NCBI GenBank assembly: GCA_947177165.1
Contig: CAMWTP010000040.1
Location: forward strand, 1 to 52,561
DNA: 52,561 nucleotides
Direction: 5' to 3'
Source of the DNA: an uncultured Lachnospiraceae bacterium
Lineage (GTDB): Bacteria; Bacillota; Clostridia; Lachnospirales; Lachnospiraceae
The first letter of the stretch is position 1, and each line of letters starts with the position of its first letter. Shown here one piece after another: positions 43,602 to 51,617 of the stretch. A model generated the notes under the pieces. It ran no database searches. It was not told the origin of the DNA and worked only from the letters and a program-made list of their open reading frames with translations. The translations under genes were made by a program, and so were the position numbers.

Positions 43602-43886
43602 ATGAGATTTAAAGATTTAGAATGGAAAGATGTTGTATCGGATAACATGATTGTCAGTAGTAATTGCATGATTAATTTATGCGGCGTGATAAAAATTGAA
43701 TTTCAAATTAATCATGATCCAAAAGACAATCAATATTATCTGTATGCATTTGGTAAAGGAAGTATCAGAAGATTACAGCCTGAAAAATGTGGTTCGATAG
43801 AATCAGCAAAGAATGTTGCATACAGGATATACAGTAATGAGATGGAGAAGATAAAGAAAGCGATCGATTATCTGTTGGTTACTTAG
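43602..43886 (+). CDS. Hypothetical protein
   Basis: A 94-aa protein not recognised. It is predicted to be mainly beta-strand with a C-terminal helix (IESAKNVAYRIYSNEMEKIKKAIDYLL). The ATG at 43602 has TAGGAG eight bases upstream; the GTG at 43593 is less likely. It is part of the small-gene run after HU. Confidence 0.6.
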   Translation: MRFKDLEWKDVVSDNMIVSSNCMINLCGVIKIEFQINHDPKDNQYYLYAFGKGSIRRLQPEKCGSIESAKNVAYRIYSNEMEKIKKAIDYLLVT

Positions 43887-43997
43887 AAAAAAGTAACGAG
43901 AATGACTGGGAACCAAATGTTGCCGAGTGAAATTTAACACCTACAATATTGTGTTGGTTAATATTATAGGAGACAACGATTTGGTGGTGAGTGAAAA

Positions 43998-44174
43998 ATG
44001 ATGATGAAAACTAAATATATGAAATTGATAGAGGGACTGAATGAAATGTTCAGTCCTTTTGAAGTAGAAAATATATTTACCAGAAAGAGAAATATATATG
44101 TGGTGTCCCAAAATGGAAAGTCACATCCAGTAAAAAGAAAAATTGATAGAAGAAATGTAGAAGTAATATTTTGA
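43998..44174 (+). CDS. Small hypothetical protein
   Basis: A 58-aa reading frame: start MMMKTKYMKLIEGLNEMF, end VKRKIDRRNVEVIF, with a basic C-terminus. The ribosome site is weak (GGTGGTGAG) and any of three ATGs in a row (43998, 44001, 44004) could be used. It is kept because of its normal composition and its position in a run of small genes. No function is known. Confidence 0.45.
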   Translation: MMMKTKYMKLIEGLNEMFSPFEVENIFTRKRNIYVVSQNGKSHPVKRKIDRRNVEVIF

Positions 44175-44206
44175 TGATTATATTTAGGTATTGGAGGTTT
44201 TATTTT

Positions 44207-44413
44207 ATGTCAAATAAAAAAGTAATTTACAACTATAACATTGAACAGAGCAATCAGTTAATTAAAAAGGGTATGTTCCCTATTGGTTGTGGTATCAATC
44301 CAAAATCGGGAGGATTCTTTCTTGTATTTTATGGAACAAAAGGATACTACAATACATTAGATTTGATTACATTGGAGAACAAACAGAAAATGCAGATGAT
44401 TTGTGATGAATGA
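44207..44413 (+). CDS. Small hypothetical protein (DUF5659-like)
   Basis: A 68-aa protein with KVIYNYNIEQSNQLIKKGMFPIGCGINPKSGG and FLVFYGTKGYYNTL. I tentatively compare it with the DUF5659 group of element-borne proteins. TTGGAGG ten bases before the ATG at 44207 sets the start. The function is unknown. Confidence 0.6.
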   Translation: MSNKKVIYNYNIEQSNQLIKKGMFPIGCGINPKSGGFFLVFYGTKGYYNTLDLITLENKQKMQMICDE

Positions 44414-44655
44414 CATTGGAATATTTGTGGGATTTCACCGTGGTATCAAATCGTACATTTTGAAGTACATTCTACTCCACTGGAAAGGACAAAAGTGTAC
44501 ATGAAAATGTACAACTTGATACTGTTATTATATGTGATGAATCCTATTATAAAAGATTAATAAATACGTACTCAATTACTACGTAATTAAGTACTCCTTA
44601 AATATTTTAATGATTGTTTGATAATTTATTTTGATTTTGGAAAGGAAAAAATATT
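44414..44655. promoter_or_regulatory. Repeat-rich region upstream of the replication-like gene
   Basis: GTACAT occurs at 44453, 44465 and 44497, the last inside a perfect hairpin TGTACAT-GAAA-ATGTACA (44496-44513). Two TACGTA palindromes lie at 44565 and 44580. Such repeated motifs before a Rep-like gene resemble iterons or operators. No gene seen. Confidence 0.5.
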
Positions 44656-45942
44656 ATGAAGAAATTGTTTTTGAATAATTCGGTCATCAAAAATGTAAAT
44701 TTGAGTGATTATGAGATAGCTGTTTATGTAGCATTAAGAAACTTGTATGATTCACAAAAAGTAATGCAATATATTACATATAATTCAGTTGTGTTTGAAT
44801 TGTATAATAGTTTGAAGATTTCAAGAAGATATTTGGATCATATTAAATCCGCTTTAAATTCACTTGTAGAAAAAGGTATAATCAAAAAGATAAATTCATA
44901 TTCCAGTACAGAATTTATTGTTGATATGTCTGGTCTCCATTTTGAGCAGAATACAAGTAATGGTGTATTCTATACAGTAATTACACTTGAAGAAGTCCAT
45001 AGAATAATGAATATTGATACAAATAAAGATAATTTTGCCATACTGAGATATTTCATTATACTGATCAGTTCCATCTGTCATGATAAAGGTACATATGACC
45101 ATTCAGATTGTTATGGCGTTCATACTGATTTTGTCGGTTTTATGACATTGGATACACTTGCTAATTGGTGTGGGACAACAAAAGCACGTATTATTGAGTA
45201 TAATTCTATTCTTGAGACAGAGAAAATTATTTATACATATCGTCATAAGCAGAATAGGAAGGATAAAGAAACAGGGCAGATTATGAGTTTTTCTAACCAT
45301 TATGGCAGGTATGAGGATAAAGACTGGATAATACAATTTGCAAATGAATATGTTGCAACCTTTAATCTGAAAGAGACAGAAACGCTTGTAAAAGCAGAAA
45401 AGTCCAGGATAAATAAAAGATATGCAGCTATTTATAATTTACTGGTAAAGGATTTTAATAGATACATAAATAATTTTTCAGATATGGAACTGATTGAAAC
45501 TTACAAATATATTCATGGTAAGAATATTTGTAATGAAAAAGAACTGAAAAATATAGAGGAAGGAACTGCTGCATATGATGAAATTTTGGGAAAAATCAAA
45601 AATGAAGATTTGTTTGACGATATTCCATGTGTGGTAGCTTATGTCAATAGAAAAGCTGAACAAAAAAGAGATATGGAAAAACGTAAGAATAATCTTGTTA
45701 ATGCTATATCGGATGATAATTGGGGAGAACCTGTTTCCATGGAGAATGATTTCTCTATAGAAGAAATATTGGATATGCCTACAGAAGGTGAGGTTCAAAT
45801 GAACCTACCATTAGTAAATACTGATTGCGTGGGACATAATGACCTATGCAAAAATGAATCTCATTGTGCAGAATTACACAGTGAGTTATTTTGCGTTACT
45901 GAAAATGATTTAGATTATATTGATATAGAGGATTTATATTGA
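44656..45942 (+). CDS. Putative replication initiator-like winged-helix protein
   Basis: A 428-aa protein that looks like plasmid/ICE replication proteins with two winged-helix units: residues 1-100 (LSDYEIAVYVALRNLYDS...YLDHIKSALNSLVEKGIIKK) and about 165-200 (MTLDTLANWCGTTKARIIEYNSIL). The C-terminal third is acidic and probably disordered. TTGGAAAGGA precedes the ATG. The function is inferred from fold pattern, the repeats upstream and the mobile context; a DnaD-like or transcription-factor role is the alternative. Confidence 0.6.
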   Translation: MKKLFLNNSVIKNVNLSDYEIAVYVALRNLYDSQKVMQYITYNSVVFELYNSLKISRRYLDHIKSALNSLVEKGIIKKINSYSSTEFIVDMSGLHFEQNTSNGVFYTVITLEEVHRIMNIDTNKDNFAILRYFIILISSICHDKGTYDHSDCYGVHTDFVGFMTLDTLANWCGTTKARIIEYNSILETEKIIYTYRHKQNRKDKETGQIMSFSNHYGRYEDKDWIIQFANEYVATFNLKETETLVKAEKSRINKRYAAIYNLLVKDFNRYINNFSDMELIETYKYIHGKNICNEKELKNIEEGTAAYDEILGKIKNEDLFDDIPCVVAYVNRKAEQKRDMEKRKNNLVNAISDDNWGEPVSMENDFSIEEILDMPTEGEVQMNLPLVNTDCVGHNDLCKNESHCAELHSELFCVTENDLDYIDIEDLY

Positions 45943-45958
45943 TAGTGCTTCGACAGAA

Positions 45959-45988
45959 TTGACAGAGCCATTTGTGGTGCGTTTTAAT
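45959..45988 (+). promoter_or_regulatory. Consensus promoter of the hairpin-dense RNA
   Basis: A perfect TTGACA (45959-45964) and TTTAAT (45983-45988), spacer 18. The predicted start is near 45995, exactly where the hairpin-dense region begins. Confidence 0.72.
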
Positions 45989-45994
45989 GGATGG

Positions 45995-46985
45995 GATTTC
46001 CCAACTATTATATTGAAGCTATAGCGAATCACGACATCCCTATAAAGGGAATACGTATTGTGTCCGATATTGGACTTATGCTGGGAGTCGGTAAAACACC
46101 GATACATTATTGCGTAATATAAGCGTATCCTTTGAAATATACGGTTATTTGCCGATTAGTCCGATTGGAAGAATCAAGTTAGATGTCCATTAACTTGACA
46201 CTCAACAGAACGATTTCGTTTCAAACAGATTCCGTAAAAGTGGAAATGTTGTCCGTCGTGGACAATGAATCACAAAATTGACAATGACAGTAATATTATG
46301 ATATATTACAACTCTGCTGCCAGTATGAATATTTAGGTGTGTGGTATTATGTCATATACCGTAGTCCCGTGAGACGGTGGTTCCTCGCGAGTAACTGAGA
46401 TATTTTAACTGACTAAGTTTAACTTAGTCACCCACATGTGGTCGAAAAAATCTTAATCCTTCTGTTTGAATGATTAGAAGGACTGTAACGGAAGTGAAGT
46501 AAAACCGATTTCCGTTCGTTACAAAGCGAACGCTTTAAAAGGTTTGCTATATTTGGGTAAGGAAAGGTATTCATATAAAGTGAGCCGCTTGTATCGTTTG
46601 AGTTTTCGACGATTAGCCCAAATGGGCGTGACTGACAGCAGTGGGTTTAAACTAATTGCTTATAAAGAGACGAATTTTCCACAGAAGTGTGTAAAAGGTT
46701 GCCTCACGGTGGGATAACTGCAGATCATAATAAATTAGTCCATGATAGTTTAATGTCCGTTTTGTCCATTTGGACGGAACGGTACATCATATTTCCCCCA
46801 CAAGTGGGGGAAAGTCAGTGTTTCCAAATCTGGAAACGTTATTATCACGATTACGCAGAATTGAGAAATCGCAACTTTTGGCGAAATATGAAATCAAACA
46901 CAATTGAATACATGAATTATATCAGGGAGCCGCTTCTGACTCTCTATTTTAGCGTCACCAAATTGGGGGACGTTATCTGTTATCA
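45995..46985 (+). ncRNA. Candidate large ornate structured RNA (ROOL/GOLLD-like)
   Basis: About 1 kb without a credible gene but full of short local hairpins. Perfect examples: 46088-46102, 46175-46197 (7 bp), 46249-46265, 46411-46429, 46432-46441, 46513-46532, 46616-46627, 46757-46782 (11 bp), 46792-46813 (10 bp) and 46820-46837 (7 bp). The 11-bp stem contains two adjacent T-G pairs that work only if the top strand is the RNA. Placement behind a consensus promoter, on a mobile element and next to a homing-endonuclease gene, fits giant RNAs of phages and plasmids. Family membership is inferred; the 3' end is uncertain. Confidence 0.6.
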
Positions 46986-47018
46986 TATCGAAAATTGAAA
47001 GGAAGAATTAATACATTA

Positions 47019-48313
47019 ATGAAAAATACAATTACAGTAGAGAACGGAACAACCAAAATATGTAATAAATGTGGCAGGATATTGCCCATAGAAAAATTTA
47101 GATTAGTAAAAGGACAATTCCATAATCCGTATTATTTAGGTCAGTGTAAAGAATGTGAATATAAATATCAGCGTGCATATCTTGAAGAGAAGAACAAGAT
47201 CAGGTTTTCTGATGATTTAGAGATACTGATAGAGAGACAATACAAGGATTTCAAGCGTGAAAGAATGTTAAATATTTCAAATACTGATATTATTCCATTA
47301 GGGACAGACGAAATATTTGTGAAGCTGATGGACTATAAAGACGCATGGTTATCAAATTATGGCAGAGTGGTCAGATATTCAGGTGGTAAATATAATCTGC
47401 TGCAAGGTAGTTATGATAATTATGGAGCATTATTTTATTGTCTGAGAAAGAATGTATTCTTTGATGGCAAATGGATTTATAGAAGTGTTCATTTATATGC
47501 GGCAAAAGCGGTTATAGAAGAATTTATTGTAAATCCAGACAAAGTAAATAATGTGTACATATGGCATAGCGGTAATGATAAGCAGGACTGTTATTACAGA
47601 AATTTATATCCGCTGAATCAAAAACAATATATGGCAGTAAGAAATCATTTCAATAAAACAGGTGATGATTCAGAAGAGTTTATTATAAAGGTAATGAATG
47701 ACATAAAGTACAAGCCTGATAATTGGAGTAAAAGGGTTATGGAACCTACAATGTGTGGGATTGGTTATCATGGCCTGGAAGGTGTCGATTGTACAGCAGA
47801 ATCGTATTTGAAATGGCATGACATGATACATCGTTGTTATAATGCTAAATTCCATAAGAGACAACCACAGTATAAAGGTTGTACTGTATGTGAGGAATGG
47901 CTGAATTACATTAATTTTAAGGTATGGTATGACCAGCACAAAATACCAGGTATGTCACTTGATTTGGATAAGATAAGGACATTCTGTTTAAAGGAAATAA
48001 GGTATATAGTCCTGAAACGTGTTGTTTTGTACCTCATGCAATTAATACATTGTTTCTGAACTGTAAAAAGAATAGAGGCGATCTGCCTGTTGGTGTACAT
48101 TTTGATAAAAGTAAAGGTAAATATCGTGCTGAAATGTCATTCTTGGGAGAACCAATTAAATTAGGGTGGTTTGATACTGCTGAATCGGCTTTTGCAAGGT
48201 ATAAGGAATACAAAGAGGATTTTATTCAGGATTTGGCAGAACAGTATAGGGATGAAATACCAGATAAGGTATATGAAGCAATGATGGGGTGGAAGATTGA
48301 AATTGATGATTAA
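47019..48313 (+). pseudogene. HNH/AP2 homing endonuclease, frameshifted
   Basis: The N-terminal reading (47019 to about 47975) has a CxxC zinc motif (CNKCGR, CKEC), a NUMOD4-like stretch (FVKLMDYKDAWLSNYGRVV) and an HNH-like part. The frame then breaks at a duplicated ATAAG (47968-47977). Removing one copy continues LDLDKDILFKGNKVYSPETC into the 48313 reading, which carries an AP2-like DNA-binding domain (GVHFDKSKGKYRAEMSFLG). The intact gene would be about 430 aa. As written, the product stops at 48059. Confidence 0.82.
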
Positions 48314-48351
48314 TGGTGGTAGTGGGATAATGCGATAGTGGTTATATGTTT

Positions 48352-48400
48352 ATAAGGCATATCGGATAGGGTGGACTTATCTGGTATGCCTTATTTTTTT
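48352..48400 (+). terminator. Intrinsic terminator after the endonuclease gene
   Basis: ATAAGGCATA (48352-48361) pairs with TATGCCTTAT (48385-48394), with further inner pairing GGATA/TTATC, then seven T. Confidence 0.85.
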
Positions 48401-48440
48401 ACTATTTTTTGTAAAAATGTGGAATTTGTACTATATTTGT

Positions 48441-48448
48441 GGTATGAT
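48441..48448 (+). promoter_or_regulatory. Extended -10 promoter of the TIR-SAVED gene
   Basis: TGGTATGAT spans 48440-48448 in a strongly AT-rich stretch. The -35 is poor. The start codon is 85 bases downstream, so the gene has its own transcript after the terminator at 48352-48400. Confidence 0.5.
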
Positions 48449-48532
48449 AATAAATATTATGAGTAGCACATGATTTTGATAATGAAGTGATTTATATAAA
48501 GGTAAAAAGTATACATTGGAGGGGTATTTTGG

Positions 48533-49744
48533 ATGAACAACATGACTTTGAATGTTTTTGTAAGTTATAATAGAAAGGATATTAAAAAAGCACAAGCAGT
48601 TGAAAAACTTTTACATGCAAGCGGTTTAATGGCATGGAGAGATTTAGAATATTTGCCATATGGTATTGATACTGAGAATGAAATCCGACGCGCTATTAAA
48701 GAGGATTGTAGAGCTTTTCTTTTGTTGGTTACAAATAATTCTATGACATCAGATTTTATATGGAATGTAGAAATTGATGAAGCAGTAAAGAGGGCTAGAA
48801 GAAAAGAAGAGTTTTTGATAATTCCTATTTTTTATAATGAAGAGTTATTAGATGATTTTTCAAAAAAGTCAATAAGTTTATTTGGAGAAAATTTAAGCAA
48901 TCAAAATGGACAAATATTAAGTGAAAACAATAATGAAATTAATATGCAGATGCTGAACAAAATGATTGGTAGAGTATTAGAAAGATTAGTGTATAATGAT
49001 GATTTTACCAAGACAACCATTTATACACATGGAGAGATACCTACTTCTATTTATCCTGAATTGGTTGTCGACTTAAGAGAAAGTTTTAAAGATAACATTC
49101 CATCAGAAAGTGAATGGAAGAACATAATTTTACCAGGATTCAAAAATATTAAGAAGGCTTTATTACATAAAGCAAAACCGCAAACTCGAATTTGGCTTCC
49201 AAGACGGATTCATTTATCAGCAGCTTTGGCTTTTGGATGGGTGTTTAGAGAAAACTCAGGATTTGAATTAATTCCATCTGAAATATTATTAAATGAAAAT
49301 CCTGAAATAGATTTTGATACTAATTTGCTAATACCAATGGAGGAAACAATCTTAAAAGGAGAAAATGATAGAAATAATATTGCTATTTTGGTGTCTATAA
49401 CAAAAGATGTTCGTCCGACAGTTCAACGGCTTATGAAAACAAAATCATATACTTATAAATCATGTATTCAACTTGTTTCAGAATCAATTACATCTTGCAG
49501 TATTGTAAATACAATACATGCAAAGCAATTAGCAAAACAAACAGTTAACGCATTATTAAAACAAAAAGACTTATTAAAAACTGTACATACAGATTTGTTT
49601 ATTAGTGCTTCTGTTCAATATGCTGCATATCTGGGATATTACTTAAATGCATGTGGTTCTTTTGAATTTTGGCAGTATAATATGTTGGATGATATATATA
49701 AACCAGCCATAGGGCTTTCTGTTTTGTATGATCATGATTCTTAA
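48533..49744 (+). CDS. TIR-SAVED protein, orphan CBASS-type effector
   Basis: A 403-aa protein. Residues 5-135 form a TIR domain (VFVSYNRKDIKKAQAVEKLL, WRDLEYLPYGIDTENEIRRAI) with the likely catalytic Glu80 in FIWNVEIDEA, expected to degrade NAD+. About 185-403 resemble a SAVED sensor of cyclic oligonucleotides (RIHLSAALAFGWVFRENSGFEL, VSITKDVRPTVQRLM, HTDLFISASVQYAAYLGYYLNACG). TIR-SAVED effectors normally sit beside a CD-NTase cyclase; none is in the window. GGAGGGG eight bases before the ATG sets the start. It is more AT-rich than the chromosome, in line with transfer. Confidence 0.8.
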   Translation: MNNMTLNVFVSYNRKDIKKAQAVEKLLHASGLMAWRDLEYLPYGIDTENEIRRAIKEDCRAFLLLVTNNSMTSDFIWNVEIDEAVKRARRKEEFLIIPIFYNEELLDDFSKKSISLFGENLSNQNGQILSENNNEINMQMLNKMIGRVLERLVYNDDFTKTTIYTHGEIPTSIYPELVVDLRESFKDNIPSESEWKNIILPGFKNIKKALLHKAKPQTRIWLPRRIHLSAALAFGWVFRENSGFELIPSEILLNENPEIDFDTNLLIPMEETILKGENDRNNIAILVSITKDVRPTVQRLMKTKSYTYKSCIQLVSESITSCSIVNTIHAKQLAKQTVNALLKQKDLLKTVHTDLFISASVQYAAYLGYYLNACGSFEFWQYNMLDDIYKPAIGLSVLYDHDS

Positions 49745-49787
49745 AATGTGAGGTATTTGTAATCTAAATTATATATATCCTATGTCC

Positions 49788-50214
49788 TATATAGGTATCT
49801 AAATATTTTAAATGGAAACATGCCCTTGCCTTATCTTCATATCATTGATTATAACAAGATTGTTCGATAAAACAAAGCACTTAATATAGGCGTATATACT
49901 AATATAGGGTGGTAAAATATCTGTAGAATTGAAACCTACCCCCCACCCTCTATTAGTGGTAATTCAATTATAAATAGAACAACAAAAAACACCAATCAGT
50001 AACATGCCGTTTACGCTCTCTATTCTTATATAACAATAAGTATTTCGGATATAATAGTTACAAGTGGAGGACTGTTAGGTTAAAGGGTGTTGTGTCTGAA
50101 ATTCTTTTATTTATATAAGATTACTGGCGATAAAAGGGACGTATTTTTATATGGGGGTATATGTTATATAGGGAGTTTTATATTTTGAACGGAAATATAG
50201 CCCCCTCCCCTTTG
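49788..50214. repeat. Three diverged ~50-bp repeats ending in C-tracts
   Basis: Copies at 49788-49835, 49901-49950 and 50165-50214. Each begins (T/A)ATATAGG, passes through an AAATAT/TATATT stretch and a GAA, and ends in a C-rich block (GCCCTTGCC, ACCCCCCACCC, GCCCCCTCCCC). Similarity is clear by eye but imperfect. Confidence 0.45.
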
Positions 50215-50346
50215 TGGATACATGATATTTACCAACAAGAATTTAATTCTTTACAGAGTAATTTACGACAGTAAATTGCGTTGTAGTAGTCTTTATTTAT
50301 TATTACAGTCTATTATTATAAAAAGACGGCTGATTCTGCACATTGT

Positions 50347-50389
50347 AGTGTGATATACTTTGCCATTTTTTCTTCAAGTATATCACACT
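50347..50389. repeat. 14-bp perfect inverted repeat
   Basis: AGTGTGATATACTT (50347-50360) and AAGTATATCACACT (50376-50389) around a 15-base T-rich spacer. Related half sites TGTGATGTGACATACCTT and TTGTGATG follow at once. It looks like a cluster of protein-binding sites. Confidence 0.7.
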
Positions 50390-50436
50390 GTGATGTGACA
50401 TACCTTATTGTGATGAAATAGAAGGGATTTTGAAAG

Positions 50437-50782
50437 TTAGATTCGGGATTGAAAAATTGAGGTGACATGAATGATGATTAGATAGGCGCTTTCCCAGACT
50501 AAAGTTTCCAAAAAAAGATGTAAACCTACCCGTAATACACCTATTACCACAACACCCATAACCATCATCAAACACAACCATTCACACCAAATGACACAAG
50601 CAATAGCCAACATGACACCTGCTGCTGACACAATCAACCCATACCCAACACTGCAATATCTCTACAACACACCACAAGCCACGTACAGTGATTTTACACC
50701 ATCAGACGACAGTGTCCATCAATACGTCTTAACCCACAAAATAAGCTTAATTAATAATGTGGCGAAACCATATAAGCACAAC
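50437..50782. other. Strand-biased C/A-rich tract without a convincing gene
   Basis: From about 50515 to 50690 the top strand is rich in A and C and very poor in G. Frames on both strands stay open only because of this bias. It is similar in style to the tract at 41962-42083. It may be a Rho-type unstructured region. Confidence 0.5.
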
Positions 50783-50816
50783 AAAAAAGGCTGTGAGCGT
50801 CAAATCTCATAGCCTT
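50783..50816 (-). terminator. Intrinsic terminator of the minus-strand gene cluster
   Basis: AAGGCTGTGAG (50787-50797) pairs with CTCATAGCCTT (50806-50816), with one G-T pair. Read on the minus strand it ends in a run of T (the A-run at 50783-50788). Confidence 0.82.
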
Positions 50817-50844
50817 AATCATATCATGCTAACATAATACAAAT

Positions 50845-51234
50845 CTACCTTTCCCAATAGTAACCACTACCATCACTTAAATATAACATTAAACCATATA
50901 CAGTAATATCAAAGCTTATTACTGTATTCATGTCAACGTAGTTATCATCATAGCACTGCATATATCCATCTGATATGATCCCACTGTATGAATCAATATC
51001 ACTTTCCCAATAATATCCAGTACCATCATTGAAATACAGTTGCAATCTATCGCCATTCACAACAAAGTCTGTGATTTGTGTCATGTCAATGATTGATTCT
51101 GATATTAGTTCTGGTGTAGGTTCCGCAGCATTTACCTTTATACTACCAAACAGATATGCACAGATCATTATAAATGCTACTGTTGCGATAGTTTTAACTG
51201 TTACTGTAATTGTTGTTTTGATTGCTCTTTTCAT
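50845..51234 (-). CDS. Exported protein with two YYWE repeats
   Basis: A 129-aa unknown protein. It has a basic start, a hydrophobic segment (residues 9-30) and a likely signal-peptidase site after VNA, so it is probably secreted or membrane-tethered. The mature part holds two copies of a motif: QLYFNDGTGYYWES and MLYLSDGSGYYWER, each preceded by a strand with I/V and D. AAGGAAGG precedes the ATG. A 34-base repeated hairpin lies just upstream. Confidence 0.7.
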   Translation of the reverse strand: MKRAIKTTITVTVKTIATVAFIMICAYLFGSIKVNAAEPTPELISESIIDMTQITDFVVNGDRLQLYFNDGTGYYWESDIDSYSGIISDGYMQCYDDNYVDMNTVISFDITVYGLMLYLSDGSGYYWER

Positions 51235-51261
51235 ATCCTTATACCTTCCTTTTCTTTATGT

Positions 51262-51295
51262 GTTAGGGTGTAGCCGTTCCGTATGGTTACACCCT
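51262..51295. repeat. 34-bp palindromic leader repeat, copy 1
   Basis: Identical to 51540-51573. It is an imperfect palindrome: AGGGTGTA and TACACCCT arms with a GTTCCGTAT centre. On the minus strand it lies about 30 bases before the start of the exported-protein gene. Confidence 0.9.
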
Positions 51296-51329
51296 TCCTG
51301 AATTTAATTGTTTCCAGAGCGTCATATCA

Positions 51330-51515
51330 CTAATATGTGAATAATTCATGATACAGTTTATCAAACTTTTTCTTTGAAGTTTTCTCTGTATCTGATACAA
51401 TTTGATCTAAAATGAATGCTGCTTTAAATTCAATCTTATCACTGTCCAACTCAGACAAAGCTAACATCATAGGCACATACTTATCAATCATTTTACGCAT
51501 TTCCTTACTCTTCAT
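51330..51515 (-). CDS. Small hypothetical protein
   Basis: A 61-aa, all-helical, charged protein (MKSKEMRKMIDKYVPMMLALS ... KKFDKLYHELFTY), not recognised. AAAGGAAAG precedes the ATG at 51515. It lies between the two identical 34-base palindromic repeats, like a cassette. No signal peptide. Confidence 0.6.
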   Translation of the reverse strand: MKSKEMRKMIDKYVPMMLALSELDSDKIEFKAAFILDQIVSDTEKTSKKKFDKLYHELFTY

Positions 51516-51539
51516 ATCGTCATACTTTCCTTTCTTTTT

Positions 51540-51573
51540 GTTAGGGTGTAGCCGTTCCGTATGGTTACACCCT
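51540..51573. repeat. 34-bp palindromic leader repeat, copy 2
   Basis: Identical in all 34 bases to 51262-51295, 278 bases away. On the minus strand it precedes the 61-aa gene at the same distance as copy 1 precedes its gene. On the plus strand a T-run follows (TTTTTT at 51575-51580). Confidence 0.9.
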
Positions 51574-51617
51574 ATTTTTTCGCTGATACATTACAATTGT
51601 GATATGCTTATGCTGAA

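Larger units (their letters stand above)
49745..50436. other. Gene-free AT-rich region with degenerate repeats
   Basis: No credible gene. It holds three imperfect ~50-base repeats (49788, 49901 and 50165) and a 14-bp perfect inverted repeat (50347-50389). It could be an origin or a control region, or decayed sequence. Confidence 0.55.

Noticed and set aside
45943..46990. Group II intron, retron or CRISPR array as explanation of the hairpin region
   Set aside because: There is no reverse transcriptase gene, no recognisable domain V, no regularly spaced identical repeats, and the hairpins differ in sequence.
46687..46998. A 103-codon reading frame inside the hairpin-dense region
   Set aside because: It has no ribosome site, runs through at least four perfect hairpins (46757-46837) and its product has no recognisable pattern. 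The structure explains the sequence better than a protein does.
48533..49744. A complete CBASS operon
   Set aside because: Only the effector is present. I looked at all neighbouring genes for a CD-NTase, Cap2, Cap3 or HORMA/TRIP13 protein and found none.
50437..50812. Overlapping frames of 66 and 73 codons on opposite strands
   Set aside because: Both lack good ribosome sites. The hydrophobic or Thr/Pro-rich products follow directly from the C/A-versus-G/T strand bias.
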